Below are positions 35,708 through 45,136 of a stretch of 64,000 bases of DNA, piece by piece. The stretch comes from Ruegeria sp. ANG-R (GTDB lineage: Bacteria > Pseudomonadota > Alphaproteobacteria > Rhodobacterales > Rhodobacteraceae). The notes under the pieces are model-generated. The model was not told where the DNA came from and ran no database searches. It saw only the letters and a program-made list of their open reading frames with translations. Location: positions 248,001-312,000 of the forward strand of contig NZ_JWLJ01000003.1 in NCBI RefSeq assembly GCF_000813985.1, in the 5' to 3' direction. How positions within the stretch are numbered: the first letter of the stretch is position 1; each line of letters begins with the position of its first letter. A program made the translations under genes and the position numbers.

Positions 35708-38327
35708 AGCTGGTCGCCTTCTTTGTTGTTTTCTTCGTCGCGGTTTTCTTCTTGGGTGCCGCTTTCTTTTTGGTGCCCTTCTTGGCCGCCTTTTCGTTAG
35801 CCAGTTCCACCGCCATCTCAAGTGTCACATCTTCGGGCTTGATGTCTTTTGGAAGGGTAGCGTTGACCTTCTCCCATTTCACATATGGCCCGTAACGCCC
35901 GTCCAGAACCTGGATCGCGCCGCCATCGGGGTGTTCGCCCAACTCTTTGAGCGGCTTTGCCGCCTGACCGCGCCGTCCCGGATTGGCACGCTTCTCGGCA
36001 AGCAGTTCGACGGCTCGGTTCATCCCGATCTCGAACACATCGTTCGGGTCTTTCAGGTTGGCGTAAACCGGCTTTGGTTCATCCGCCAGCTGATGCATCA
36101 AATACGGCCCGAAGCGGCCAAAGTTCGAGGTGATCATGCCGCCTTCGGGATGCTCGCCGATCTGGCGCGGGAGGCTGAGCAAGATCAGGGCCTTTTCCAG
36201 ATCCATGTCATCCTTGCTCCAACCACGCGGCAGGGAGGCACGAGGCGGCTTCTTGTTCTCGGGCGTCGGTTCTCCGCGCTGGACATAAGGGCCGAAACGA
36301 CCGGACTTCAGCCAGATCTCATCACCGGAATCTTCGCCCAGCAGGCGTTCGTCCCCTTCGGCGCCTTCACCCGCGATGGGGCGGGTATAGGTACATTCCG
36401 GGTAGTTGCCGCACCCGACAAACCCGCCGGTGCGCGAGGTTTTCAGGTGTAACTGCCCGACACCGCATTTCGGGCAGATACGAGGGTCCGAGCCATCCTC
36501 GCGCGGCGGATAAAGCTGCGGCGCCAACGCCTCATCCAGTTTGTCCAGCACTTCGGAGATGCGCAGCTCCGATGTCTCGCCAATAGCAGCCGAGAAATCA
36601 CGCCAGAACTTGCCCAGCAGATCCTTGTAGTCGCGATCACCGGCGCTGACATCGTCCAGCTGTTCTTCCAGGTTGGCGGTGAATTCATAACCCACATATT
36701 GCCGGAAGAAGTTCAGCAGGAAGATCGTGACGATCCGCCCCTTTTCTTCGGGGATCAGGCGGTTCTTGTCTTTGCGGACATATTCGCGGTCCTGAATCGT
36801 GGTGACGATCGAGGCATAGGTCGAAGGACGCCCGATCCCCAGTTCCTCCATCCGCTTGACCAGCGTGGCCTCCGTATAACGTGGCGGTGGCTGAGTATGA
36901 TGCTGCAACGCCAGAACGGCCTCGTTGTCAGACAGAATCGCAGCTTTGCTGTCGCCCATCGCTTTTGCGTGCTGGTCGCGCAGCGAGGTTTTGGCAAAGC
37001 GCGCCGGATCGCCCTGCATGATCTGCGGCAGGCGCTTGTCGTCGTCGTCGACAACATCGTCGCGACCTTCTTCGTAGACGCGCATGAAACCGTCAAACAG
37101 CACCACCTGACCCGTGGCACGAAGACCGACCTGGCCGTCATCGCTGCCGATTTCGACCGTTGTACGCTCGAGCCGCGCGGCGGCCATCTGGCAGGCGATG
37201 GTGCGCTTCCAGATCAGATCATAGAGCTTTCGCTGGTCTTCATCCGTGACTTTCAGCGCTTTGGCATCACGTGACATATCCGTTGGGCGGATACATTCGT
37301 GGGCTTCCTGCGCGTTCTTGGCTTTGTTCTTGTACATCCGTGGGCTGTCCGGAACGTATTCCGCACCATAACGATCGGCGATGGCATCCCGGGTGGCTGC
37401 CACAGCCTCGGGCGCCATGTCGATGCCGTCGGTCCGCATATAAGTAATGTACCCGGCCTCATAGAGCCGTTGAGCCACCTGCATCGCGTGGCGGGCGCCC
37501 ATTCCGAATTTGCGGCTGGCCTCCTGCTGCAGGGTCGAGGTCATGAACGGTGCGCTGGGGTTGCGCGCGGCGGGTTTGGCCTCGACCGAGGTGACGCTGA
37601 GCGCCCGGCTGGTAATCGCCTGCACCGCTAGTTCGGCCTGTGTTGCATTTGCCAGATCGTGCTTGTCCAGCTTCTTGCCGGCCAGAGTGACCAGGCGCGC
37701 CTCATAGGTCTGGCCGCGCGGCGTTTCGAACAGTGCCTTGACCGACCAATATTCGACGGGCTTGAACGCCTCGATCTCCATCTCGCGTTCGACGATCAAC
37801 CGCAGGCAGACCGACTGGACGCGGCCAGCCGATTTGGCACCCGGCAGTTTGCGCCACAGCACGGGCGACAGATTGAACCCCACCAGATAGTCCAGCGCGC
37901 GGCGGGCCAGATAGGCCTCGACCAAAGGCATGTCGACCTCACGCGGGTTCTGCATCGCTTCGGTCACGGCGTCTTTGGTGATCGCATTGAAGGTCACGCG
38001 GCTGACCGGGGTGTCCTTCTTGATCGAGCGGCGCTTGGTTAGTGCTTCCTGCAGGTGCCAACTGATCGCCTCGCCCTCGCGATCAGGGTCGGTTGCGAGG
38101 ATCAGGGCGTTGTCTTCCTTCAGCGCGTCGGCAATCGCTTTGACATGCTTGCGGCTGTCATTGCCGACCTCCCATTTCATCGAGAATTCATGCTCGGGAT
38201 CGACCGACCCATCCTTCGGCGGCAGGTCTCGCACATGGCCATATGAGGCCAAAACAGTGTAGTCGGGGCCAAGATATTTATTGATCGTTTTTGCTTTGGC
38301 CGGAGATTCTACAACAACTACAGGCAT
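35706..38327 (-). CDS. topA: DNA topoisomerase I
   Basis: Type IA topoisomerase relaxes negative supercoils. The 873 residues contain the TOPRIM domain at the N-terminus (ATDPDREGE near 78-86) and the catalytic Tyr296 in GYITYMRTD. One four-Cys zinc finger is visible (CPKCG ... CGNYPEC). Three C-terminal repeats carry GPY motifs (FGPYVQRG, FGPYLMHQ, YGPYVKWEK). A Lys/Thr/Ala-rich tail of about 25 residues closes the protein and may add DNA affinity. dprA lies 181 bases upstream on the same strand. Confidence 0.97.
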   Translation of the reverse strand: MPVVVVESPAKAKTINKYLGPDYTVLASYGHVRDLPPKDGSVDPEHEFSMKWEVGNDSRKHVKAIADALKEDNALILATDPDREGEAISWHLQEALTKRRSIKKDTPVSRVTFNAITKDAVTEAMQNPREVDMPLVEAYLARRALDYLVGFNLSPVLWRKLPGAKSAGRVQSVCLRLIVEREMEIEAFKPVEYWSVKALFETPRGQTYEARLVTLAGKKLDKHDLANATQAELAVQAITSRALSVTSVEAKPAARNPSAPFMTSTLQQEASRKFGMGARHAMQVAQRLYEAGYITYMRTDGIDMAPEAVAATRDAIADRYGAEYVPDSPRMYKNKAKNAQEAHECIRPTDMSRDAKALKVTDEDQRKLYDLIWKRTIACQMAAARLERTTVEIGSDDGQVGLRATGQVVLFDGFMRVYEEGRDDVVDDDDKRLPQIMQGDPARFAKTSLRDQHAKAMGDSKAAILSDNEAVLALQHHTQPPPRYTEATLVKRMEELGIGRPSTYASIVTTIQDREYVRKDKNRLIPEEKGRIVTIFLLNFFRQYVGYEFTANLEEQLDDVSAGDRDYKDLLGKFWRDFSAAIGETSELRISEVLDKLDEALAPQLYPPREDGSDPRICPKCGVGQLHLKTSRTGGFVGCGNYPECTYTRPIAGEGAEGDERLLGEDSGDEIWLKSGRFGPYVQRGEPTPENKKPPRASLPRGWSKDDMDLEKALILLSLPRQIGEHPEGGMITSNFGRFGPYLMHQLADEPKPVYANLKDPNDVFEIGMNRAVELLAEKRANPGRRGQAAKPLKELGEHPDGGAIQVLDGRYGPYVKWEKVNATLPKDIKPEDVTLEMAVELANEKAAKKGTKKKAAPKKKTATKKTTKKATS

Positions 38328-38508
38328 TTAAGAGGAATCCTCGCTCGACGGATTTTGCGCTTTGTATGACCGTGCAAAATGTGTGGGGCAAGATCGAATT
38401 GTCAATGCGTTCCTTTTTGCCACCAGATAGGCTCGAATTTCGGGCCGATTTCGGCCTGTCACAAGGCGCCATCCCGCGTCGCGTCGACGATTGAATTTCG
38501 CCATTAAG

Positions 38509-39642
38509 TCAGGCGCAAAGGGACAACAGCCCGCCCGGTTGCCGCTGAATCTTGCCGTCGAGTTCCAGATCGACCAACACAGGACCTATTTCGCCAGCGG
38601 ATGCGGCTATGTCGCGGATCAACTGGTCTTCGGCGATTGGAGACGGGCCAAGCCGAGTCAGAATCGCCTCATGCAGTGCCTGGGGCGTAGTTTCGTTTCT
38701 TGTGGCCTCGGGCCTGGTGGGCAGGGACTGTTGGGCGGCAAGCTGTGGCTGTTGCGGCAGGGCGTCCATCACATCTTCGGCAGAGCGGACCAGTGTTGCG
38801 CCATCCCGGATCAACAGGTTGCACCCGGCAGCCCGTGCGTCAAACGGGTGGCCGGGAACGGCCAGAACATCGCGACCCTGATCCAACGCATCGCGTGCGG
38901 TGATCAAGCTGCCGGATTTTGCTGCGGCCTCAACAACAACGACCGCCTGCGCGAGACCTGAGATAATGCGATTGCGGCGCGGAAAATGCCGTGCCTGAGG
39001 TGTTGTGCCCATCGGTTGTTCAGACAGGCGCAGGCCACTTTCGGCGATATTGCGCGCCAGATCGGCGTTCTCGGCCGGATAGATTACGTCGACCCCTCCG
39101 GCCATCACAGCCACCGTTCCGGTTTCCAGCGCGGCAAGATGCGCCGCGGTATCTATGCCTCGGGCGAGGCCTGAGACCACGACAAAATCCCTCTTACCCA
39201 GATCGGTAGCCAATGCCCGCGCCATGCGAGCACCCAGCGAAGAACAGTTCCGGGCCCCAACCATAGCAATCGCCTGTCGCTGCAAAATGGTCGGATCGCC
39301 GATCGCCCAGAGCATTGGTGGCGCATCCGAAATGTCGCGTAACGCATCGGGATAGTCGGCGGCCCCAAGGCACAAAAGCCGCGCTTTGGCGGCCTTTGCG
39401 GCCTTGAGCTCCGCCGCAATAACGCCGGGAGGGCAGGTTTCGTACCCCTCAATCCCGGCAGCGCGCGCCATTTCCGGCAGCGCGGCCAGCGCGTTCTGCG
39501 CCGAGCCATGTTCGCGCAACAAGCGCCGGAACGTCGCCGGACCAACCTTGCGCGAGCGCAACAGACGGAGCCAGGAAAACCGGTCCTCTTCCGTGGTGGG
39601 TGGGAGTGGGGGGTGATTGGAAGAAAGCTGCTCTTCGGTCAT
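38509..39642 (-). CDS. dprA: DNA processing protein DprA
   Basis: DprA protects incoming single-stranded DNA and loads RecA during natural transformation. The 377 residues have a N-terminal SAM/HhH-like region (RSRKVGPATFRRLLREHG), the Rossmann-type core with MVGARNCSSLGARMA and GLARGIDTAAHLAAL, and a C-terminal winged helix (EDQLIRDIAASAGEI) that interacts with partners in related bacteria. GGAG precedes the ATG. The upstream 228 bases (39643-39870) hold no gene and are AT-rich near 39715-39800. Confidence 0.95.
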   Translation of the reverse strand: MTEEQLSSNHPPLPPTTEEDRFSWLRLLRSRKVGPATFRRLLREHGSAQNALAALPEMARAAGIEGYETCPPGVIAAELKAAKAAKARLLCLGAADYPDALRDISDAPPMLWAIGDPTILQRQAIAMVGARNCSSLGARMARALATDLGKRDFVVVSGLARGIDTAAHLAALETGTVAVMAGGVDVIYPAENADLARNIAESGLRLSEQPMGTTPQARHFPRRNRIISGLAQAVVVVEAAAKSGSLITARDALDQGRDVLAVPGHPFDARAAGCNLLIRDGATLVRSAEDVMDALPQQPQLAAQQSLPTRPEATRNETTPQALHEAILTRLGPSPIAEDQLIRDIAASAGEIGPVLVDLELDGKIQRQPGGLLSLCA

Positions 39643-39870
39643 CCGATGCTCCGCCTGATTGCAAAACTGGTTTACGGTACAGCGGGTTAACAGCCTGTGA
39701 ATCTCGGAAAATTAGATTTGCATTATTAGGATTTTTTCTTCCGGGTGCATATTAGTATTTTGAAAAACAAGAAAAATATTCTTATCTCTTATTCTCTTTG
39801 AACAACGTTTAAATGTGCCGGAGGGACACAGCGTTAACCCTGCAACCCCCGCCAGTCCTTTCATTCCGAC

Positions 39871-41292
39871 TCAGGCGGCGGAACCGCCAACCGTCAGCCC
39901 ATCCATCAGAACCGTAGGCTGTCCAACGCCCACCGGCACCCACTGACCGTCCTTGCCGCACGTTCCCATGCCGGGGTCGAGTGCCATGTCGTTGCCCAAT
40001 CCCCGGATGCGTTTCAGCGCCGAGGGGCCATCACCGATCAGTGTCGCTCCTTTGACAGGCGCACCTATTTTACCGTTCTCGACCCGGTATGCTTCTGTGC
40101 ACGAGAACACAAACTTACCGTTGGTGATATCGACCTGACCGCCCCCAAAACCCACGGCCCAGATACCATCCTTGATATCTGCCACCAGCGAGGCCGGATC
40201 GGCATCGCCACCCAGCATGATCGTGTTGGTCATACGCGGCATAGGCTTGTGGGCATAGCTCTGCCGCCGTCCGTTTCCAGTGGGTGAAACGCCCATCAGA
40301 CGCGCGTTCTGGCGGTCCTGCATATAACCGGTGAGGATACCATCTTCGATCAGAACCGTGCGCGAACTGGGGGTGCCTTCGTCATCGACGGAAATCGAGC
40401 CGCGACGGTCCGCAATCGTGCCGTCATCCACGACCGTCACGCCTTTTGAGGCGATCTGCTGCCCCATCAACCCGGCAAAGGCGGAGCTGCCCTTGCGGTT
40501 GAAATCACCCTCCAGCCCGTGGCCGATCGCTTCGTGCAGCAGAATGCCGGGCCAGCCGGGACCCAGAGCGACCTCCATCACCCCGGCGGGGGCAGGGATG
40601 GCATCCAGATTGACCATCGCAATCCGCAGCGCCTCGCGCGCTTTGTCCTGCCAATCGGCAGGATCAATCAACCCGTCCAGTCCGACACGGCCGCCGCCTC
40701 CGGCAGAGCCGCTTTCGCGCCTGCCGTCCTGTTCGACGATGACCGAGACGTTCAGCCGGGTCATCGGGCGAACATCGCGGACCTGTACACCATCGGGGCG
40801 CAGAATCTCGACCTCCTGCACTGCGGCTGCGATTGTGGCGCTGACCTGCATAACCCGGGGGTCCAGATCACGGGTGAAGGCGTCTATCTCGCGCAACGTC
40901 TCGATTTTCACGGGGAAGCTGGCGGATTCGATTGGATCTTCATCGGTATAAAGGCGCGTGTTGGTGGGCTGCGGCGCCCTAGCCAATGCGCCACCGCCGT
41001 CGCCAACCGCCAGCCGCGCAGTTTCGGCCGCGCGTTTCAGTGAAGGAATCGATACATCCGTCGAATGGGCATAACCGGCGACTTCTCCCTGAACAGCACG
41101 CAGTCCGAATCCTTCGGATGCGTCGTAGGACGCCGTGCGGAGACGGCCGTCATCGAACACAAGTGACTCGGATTTTCGCCGCTCGACAAAAAGCTCTCCG
41201 TCCTCTGCACCGTCGGTTGCAGCCTGCAAAACGGCAAGCGCTTCATCCTTCGGAAGAACGCTTTCAAAAGGGCGAAAAGGGGCCTGAGTCAT
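39871..41292 (-). CDS. tldD: Metalloprotease TldD
   Basis: TldD pairs with TldE/PmbA to form a zinc protease that matures peptides such as microcin B17 and degrades CcdA in E. coli. The 473-residue protein carries the zinc motif HEAIGH at 253-258, with a C-terminal Cys (GTCGKDGQWVP) in the expected place. ATG 41292 has AAAGGTCA upstream. No tldE or precursor peptide gene lies in the window. The FNR-type box at 41312-41325 sits 20 bases in front of this start and could repress or overlap its promoter. Confidence 0.94.
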   Translation of the reverse strand: MTQAPFRPFESVLPKDEALAVLQAATDGAEDGELFVERRKSESLVFDDGRLRTASYDASEGFGLRAVQGEVAGYAHSTDVSIPSLKRAAETARLAVGDGGGALARAPQPTNTRLYTDEDPIESASFPVKIETLREIDAFTRDLDPRVMQVSATIAAAVQEVEILRPDGVQVRDVRPMTRLNVSVIVEQDGRRESGSAGGGGRVGLDGLIDPADWQDKAREALRIAMVNLDAIPAPAGVMEVALGPGWPGILLHEAIGHGLEGDFNRKGSSAFAGLMGQQIASKGVTVVDDGTIADRRGSISVDDEGTPSSRTVLIEDGILTGYMQDRQNARLMGVSPTGNGRRQSYAHKPMPRMTNTIMLGGDADPASLVADIKDGIWAVGFGGGQVDITNGKFVFSCTEAYRVENGKIGAPVKGATLIGDGPSALKRIRGLGNDMALDPGMGTCGKDGQWVPVGVGQPTVLMDGLTVGGSAA

Positions 41293-41311
41293 CGGTTGTG
41301 ACCTTTCGGGT

Positions 41312-41325
41312 TTGATCCAGATCAA
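41312..41325. promoter_or_regulatory. FNR/CRP-family box (TTGAT-N4-ATCAA)
   Basis: TTGATCCAGATCAA is a perfect match to the dyad bound by FNR-type oxygen regulators (FnrL/Anr/Dnr) of proteobacteria. It lies in the 176-base divergent region between tldD and coxB: 20 bases from the tldD ATG and 143 bases from the coxB ATG. A possible -35 (TTGACG, 41339-41344) for coxB follows, with a weak -10. Oxygen-dependent control of the aa3 oxidase genes is the simplest reading. Confidence 0.72.
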
Positions 41326-41468
41326 AAATAGCGTCTGTTTGACGCAAGCATTTTGCTTTATCTACCCGACGGAATATGGTTTTTAACGCAGCCAAAGACA
41401 ACGGGAGAGGTGTGGCCGATTCACATCTTTTCGCCAGGAACGCAAAGATCAAACGATCAGGACAGAAA

Positions 41469-42380
41469 ATGAAGAATGCTTTGATGCTTTCGGGGCTGTT
41501 TACCGCCCTTTCCAGCTTGCCCGTGATGGCTCAGGACCTCAAGATCATTGGCCAGCCTGTACCGGGTGGCATGGGTTTCCAGCCAGCGGGATCGACCGAG
41601 GCGGTTAGACTCCAGAATTTGGATACGATGATTCTGGTGATCATCACGGCCATCTGTGTATTGGTCGCAGGGCTTCTGATCTATTGTATCTTGCGCTTCA
41701 ATCGGCGTAGCAACCCCACACCCGCCCGTTTTTCGCATTATACACCGGTCGAAATCGCGTGGACTTTGGGGCCGATTGTCATTCTTGTTTTTATCGGTGC
41801 GTTTTCACTGCCGGTTCTGTTTAACCAGCAGGAAATTCCCGAAGGCGACATCACCATCAAGGTCGTGGGTAACCAATGGTACTGGACCTACGAATATGTC
41901 GATCACGATTTTGCCTTCGACAGCTATTTGCTGGGCCACCCGGCCACTTTGGATGAGGGCGCACGCCCGGCAGATGCGGATGTTACACCGTTTGTTCTGG
42001 ACGATGCGATGCGCGCCAAGCTGACCGACGCGGGTTACAGCGAAGACGAATGGCTGTTGGCCACGGACACTGCAGTGGTTGTCCCGGTTGGTAAGATCAT
42101 CGTCATGCAGGTCACGGCTTCGGATGTGATCCATTCGTGGACCATTCCGTCGTTTGGCGTAAAGCAGGACGGGGTACCGGGACGTCTGGCCGAACTGTGG
42201 TTCCGGGCCGAGCAAGAAGGTATCTATTTCGGCCAGTGCTCTGAACTGTGCGGTAAGGACCATGCCTATATGCCGATTACGGTCAAAGTGGTCAGCGAAG
42301 AGGCCTACGAACAGTGGCTGCAGGGCGCGCTGGAAGAGTATGCAGGCCAGCCTGCAACCTATCAGGTCGCCTCGAACTAA
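41469..42380 (+). CDS. coxB: Cytochrome c oxidase subunit II
   Basis: Subunit II accepts electrons from cytochrome c through its CuA centre. The 303 residues have a signal peptide (to about residue 21, VMA/QD), two membrane helices (about 53-75 and 96-118) and the periplasmic cupredoxin domain. Copper ligands are visible: His222, then Cys257, Glu259, Cys261, His265 and Met268 in [12 protein letters not shown]. The aromatic stretch NQWYWTYEY (cytochrome c electron entry) is also present. AGGA precedes ATG 41469. The first gene of the oxidase operon; subunit I (ctaD) is not in this window. Confidence 0.97.
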   Translation: MKNALMLSGLFTALSSLPVMAQDLKIIGQPVPGGMGFQPAGSTEAVRLQNLDTMILVIITAICVLVAGLLIYCILRFNRRSNPTPARFSHYTPVEIAWTLGPIVILVFIGAFSLPVLFNQQEIPEGDITIKVVGNQWYWTYEYVDHDFAFDSYLLGHPATLDEGARPADADVTPFVLDDAMRAKLTDAGYSEDEWLLATDTAVVVPVGKIIVMQVTASDVIHSWTIPSFGVKQDGVPGRLAELWFRAEQEGIYFGQCSELCGKDHAYMPITVKVVSEEAYEQWLQGALEEYAGQPATYQVASN

Positions 42381-42453
42381 GCCCTTGGCGGCCTAGGTAA
42401 ACAAATGCAGGCTGCGCGGGTTTCGCGCAGCTTTTGCCCCAGAAGGACCAAAA

Positions 42454-43410
42454 ATGAGCGACGCAAGCTTCAATGCCAGCACCGTAGCCGCGCCCGCCCG
42501 TGCGGACGAGGCCAGCTTTGGCGATTATTTCGCCCTGCTGAAGCCACGCGTGATGTCGCTGGTCGTTTTTACTGCCTTGGTTGGACTGCTTGCAGCTCCG
42601 GTTCCTGTGCATCCTTTCGTGGGATTCTGCGCCATCCTGTTCATCGCGATAGGTGGTGGTGCATCCGGCGCGCTTAACATGTGGTGGGACGCGGATATCG
42701 ACAAGGTAATGAAGCGTACAAAGGGCCGTCCGATCCCCTCCGGCAAAGTCGAAGAGGGTGAGGCGCTGGCACTGGGCCTGGCTCTGTCCGGTCTGGCGGT
42801 GATCATGCTGGGTCTGGCAACCAACTGGTTCGCAGGGGCGTTTCTGGCCTTCACCATTTTCTTCTATGTCGTTGTCTACACGATGTGGCTGAAGCGCTCG
42901 ACGCCGCAGAACATCGTCATTGGTGGTGCCGCGGGGGCGTTCCCGCCGGTGATCGGATGGGTCGCGGCCACAGGTTCGATGACGCTTGAGCCGTGGTTGA
43001 TGTTCGCTCTGACTTTCATGTGGACGCCGCCGCATTTCTGGGCGTTGGCGCTGTTCATGCGCTCGGACTACGACGATGCGGGCGTGCCGATGCTGACCGT
43101 CACCCACGGACGTCGTGCAACGCGGTGGCATATTCTGGTCTACACAGCTCTGCTGGCGCTGCTGGCCGTCGGTACTGCTTTTTCGGATATCGGAGGCCCG
43201 ATCTACTTGGTTGTAGCTCTGGTAATGAACGCCCTGTTCCTGCGGGGCGCGTGGCAAATCTCCCGTCGAAATGAGGAAGACTCCGAAGCCGACAACTTCA
43301 AAGTCGAGCGCAACTTCTTCAAGTTGTCGCTTCTGTACCTGTTCCTGCATTTCGGCGCGATTCTGGCTGAAGCCTTGCTGAAACCCTACGGGTTCGGAGG
43401 CTGGTCATGA
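42454..43410 (+). CDS. ctaB: Protoheme IX farnesyltransferase (heme O synthase)
   Basis: CtaB adds a farnesyl group to heme B, making heme O, the precursor of heme A for this oxidase. The 318-residue UbiA-family protein has eight or nine membrane helices and two Asp-rich sites: NMWWDADIDKVMKRTKGRP (about 76-94) and DYDDAGVPML. AAGGA precedes the ATG. Its stop overlaps the next start (ATGA), which couples it to the small coxF gene. Confidence 0.96.
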   Translation: MSDASFNASTVAAPARADEASFGDYFALLKPRVMSLVVFTALVGLLAAPVPVHPFVGFCAILFIAIGGGASGALNMWWDADIDKVMKRTKGRPIPSGKVEEGEALALGLALSGLAVIMLGLATNWFAGAFLAFTIFFYVVVYTMWLKRSTPQNIVIGGAAGAFPPVIGWVAATGSMTLEPWLMFALTFMWTPPHFWALALFMRSDYDDAGVPMLTVTHGRRATRWHILVYTALLALLAVGTAFSDIGGPIYLVVALVMNALFLRGAWQISRRNEEDSEADNFKVERNFFKLSLLYLFLHFGAILAEALLKPYGFGGWS

Positions 43411-43568
43411 GCCTGCGCAAAAGCCACGAACTGCATCAGCGCCGGTTCAGCCGCAATCTGGGCGTGGGCCTGACGCTGGCCGCGTTTATCGTGATCATCT
43501 TTGGGCTGACGATCGTGAAGGTCTCGGGCACCGATTTCAACTTGGCGCCGCAAGAGGTGCAGAACTGA
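43407..43568 (+). CDS. coxF: Small CoxF-like membrane protein
   Basis: This 53-codon gene fills the gap between ctaB and ctaG exactly. Its ATG lies in the ctaB stop (ATGA), and its TGA shares one base with the ctaG ATG. The product is basic at the start (SLRKSHELHQRRFSRNLG), then one membrane helix (about 20-38, VGLTLAAFIVIIFGLTIVK) and a short tail ending QEVQN. Small CoxF proteins occur at this position in Paracoccus and Rhodobacter oxidase operons; the name rests on that position and topology. The exact role is unclear. Confidence 0.82.
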   Translation: MSLRKSHELHQRRFSRNLGVGLTLAAFIVIIFGLTIVKVSGTDFNLAPQEVQN

Positions 43569-44143
43569 TGGCGTTGACCGGTCCTCAGAAGACCGTTGCG
43601 CAGACGGTTGGCGTGGTTGTCCTGATGGGCAGCCTAGCTTGGGCGGCCGTCCCGTTTTATGACTGGTTCTGCCGGGTTACTGGTTTTGGCGGGACCACCG
43701 GTGTCGCCGAGGTCGCACCCGACGAGATTCTGGACCGCACCATCAAAGTGCGCTTTGATGCATCAAAAGCCAAAGACATGGCCTGGGAATTCAAGCCCGT
43801 CGAGCGCGAGATGGAAGTCCGCATCGGTGAGACCGGTCTGGCCTTCTATGAAGCATATAATCCAACCGACCGTCCGATTGCGGGACAGGCGTCATACAAT
43901 GTCACCCCGTATTCTGCCGGTGGATATTTCCAGAAAATTGCCTGTTTCTGCTTCGAAGAGCAGGTTCTGCAACCCGGTGAGCGGGTTGAGATGCCGGTGA
44001 CTTTCTTCGTCGACCCGGAAATGGTCGACGATCTGGAAGCCCAGTATGTGCATACGATCACTCTGTCGTATACATTCTACGAAATTGATCTGCCCGAGGG
44101 CTATGCCGCCCTTGATGTGCAGGCTGAGACAAACAAGAACTAA
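43568..44143 (+). CDS. ctaG: Cytochrome oxidase copper chaperone CtaG (Cox11)
   Basis: CtaG/Cox11 delivers copper to the CuB site of subunit I. The 191 residues contain an N-terminal membrane helix (about 12-30) and a periplasmic domain with the copper-binding CFCF motif (Cys126, Cys128). Another Cys at 35 lies just past the helix, as in the family. It starts on the last base of coxF and is followed after 22 bases by coxC. Confidence 0.97.
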   Translation: MALTGPQKTVAQTVGVVVLMGSLAWAAVPFYDWFCRVTGFGGTTGVAEVAPDEILDRTIKVRFDASKAKDMAWEFKPVEREMEVRIGETGLAFYEAYNPTDRPIAGQASYNVTPYSAGGYFQKIACFCFEEQVLQPGERVEMPVTFFVDPEMVDDLEAQYVHTITLSYTFYEIDLPEGYAALDVQAETNKN

Positions 44144-44165
44144 CGCCTGTAGGTGAGGGACGCTG

Positions 44166-44981
44166 ATGGCACACGCTAAAGACCATGACTACCACATTCT
44201 GAACCCCTCGATCTGGCCGCTCATCGGCGCGGTCAGTGGGTTTGTGATGCTGTTCGGAGCCGTTCTGTGGATGCACGGGATGACCCCGTGGATCTTCTGG
44301 ATGGGGCTCGTCGGTGTTCTCTACACCATGTTCGCCTGGTGGTCCGAAGTTGTGGCTGAAAGCCGTCAGGGGGATCACACGCCGGTTGTTCGTATCGGAC
44401 TGCGCTACGGGTTCATCCTGTTCATCATGTCCGAGGTAATGTTCTTCTTTGCCTGGTTCTGGTCGTTCTTCAAACATCGTATGTATCCGATGTATGACTA
44501 TGCGGGCACCGAATACATTCAGCCCGCCATCCACGCGGTTGACCCGTTCCACCTGCCGCTGATCAACACGCTGGTTCTGCTGCTGTCGGGCTGTGCGATC
44601 ACCTGGGCGCACCACGCGCTGGTGCATGACAACGATCGCAAGGCGCTGATCAACGGCCTGGCCATCGGTATCGTGCTGGGCATCGCCTTTACCGCGCTGC
44701 AGGCGTTTGAATACTATGAGCTGCTGGCTCATGATGGCTGGAAGTTTGGCGGCGATCAGTTCTATTCGAACTTCTTCATGGCCACCGGATTCCATGGGTT
44801 CCACGTTATCATCGGGACGATCTTCCTGTCGGTCTGCCTGATCCGCGCTCTGCGGGGCGACTTCACGCCCGAGAAGCACATCGGCTTCGAAGCGGCCGCC
44901 TGGTACTGGCACTTCGTTGACGTTGTCTGGTTGTTCCTGTTCTTCGCCGTTTACATCTGGGGGCAGGCCCCGCTGATCTAA
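44166..44981 (+). CDS. coxC: Cytochrome c oxidase subunit III
   Basis: Subunit III is the third core membrane subunit of aa3 oxidase and stabilises proton uptake. The 271 residues have seven predicted membrane helices. Family features include the N-terminal [29 protein letters not shown] and [21 protein letters not shown] lies before the ATG. A terminator hairpin follows at 45004, so surf1 may need read-through or another promoter. Confidence 0.96.
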   Translation: MAHAKDHDYHILNPSIWPLIGAVSGFVMLFGAVLWMHGMTPWIFWMGLVGVLYTMFAWWSEVVAESRQGDHTPVVRIGLRYGFILFIMSEVMFFFAWFWSFFKHRMYPMYDYAGTEYIQPAIHAVDPFHLPLINTLVLLLSGCAITWAHHALVHDNDRKALINGLAIGIVLGIAFTALQAFEYYELLAHDGWKFGGDQFYSNFFMATGFHGFHVIIGTIFLSVCLIRALRGDFTPEKHIGFEAAAWYWHFVDVVWLFLFFAVYIWGQAPLI

Positions 44982-45003
44982 CGCCGTTCAGTGATCCAGT
45001 TGC

Positions 45004-45032
45004 AAAAGCCGTCCCTCGGGGCGGCTTTTCCT
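45004..45032 (+). terminator. Terminator after coxC, first of three hairpins
   Basis: AAAAGCCGTCCC (45004-45015) pairs with GGGGCGGCTTTT (45018-45029), one T-G wobble included, and TCCTCT follows. Two more perfect hairpins come directly after it: GGGGCGCA/TGCGCCCC at 45039-45058 and CAATTGC/GCAATTG at 45062-45081, just ahead of surf1. Confidence 0.75.
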
Positions 45033-45136
45033 CTATGCGGGGCGCAAGATTGCGCCCCATACAATTGCGTGGTTGCAATTGGGCCGATGCGCGCCGTAAC
45101 AAGACGCCGATTTCTGCAACAAGGTTTGGCCCCGCC

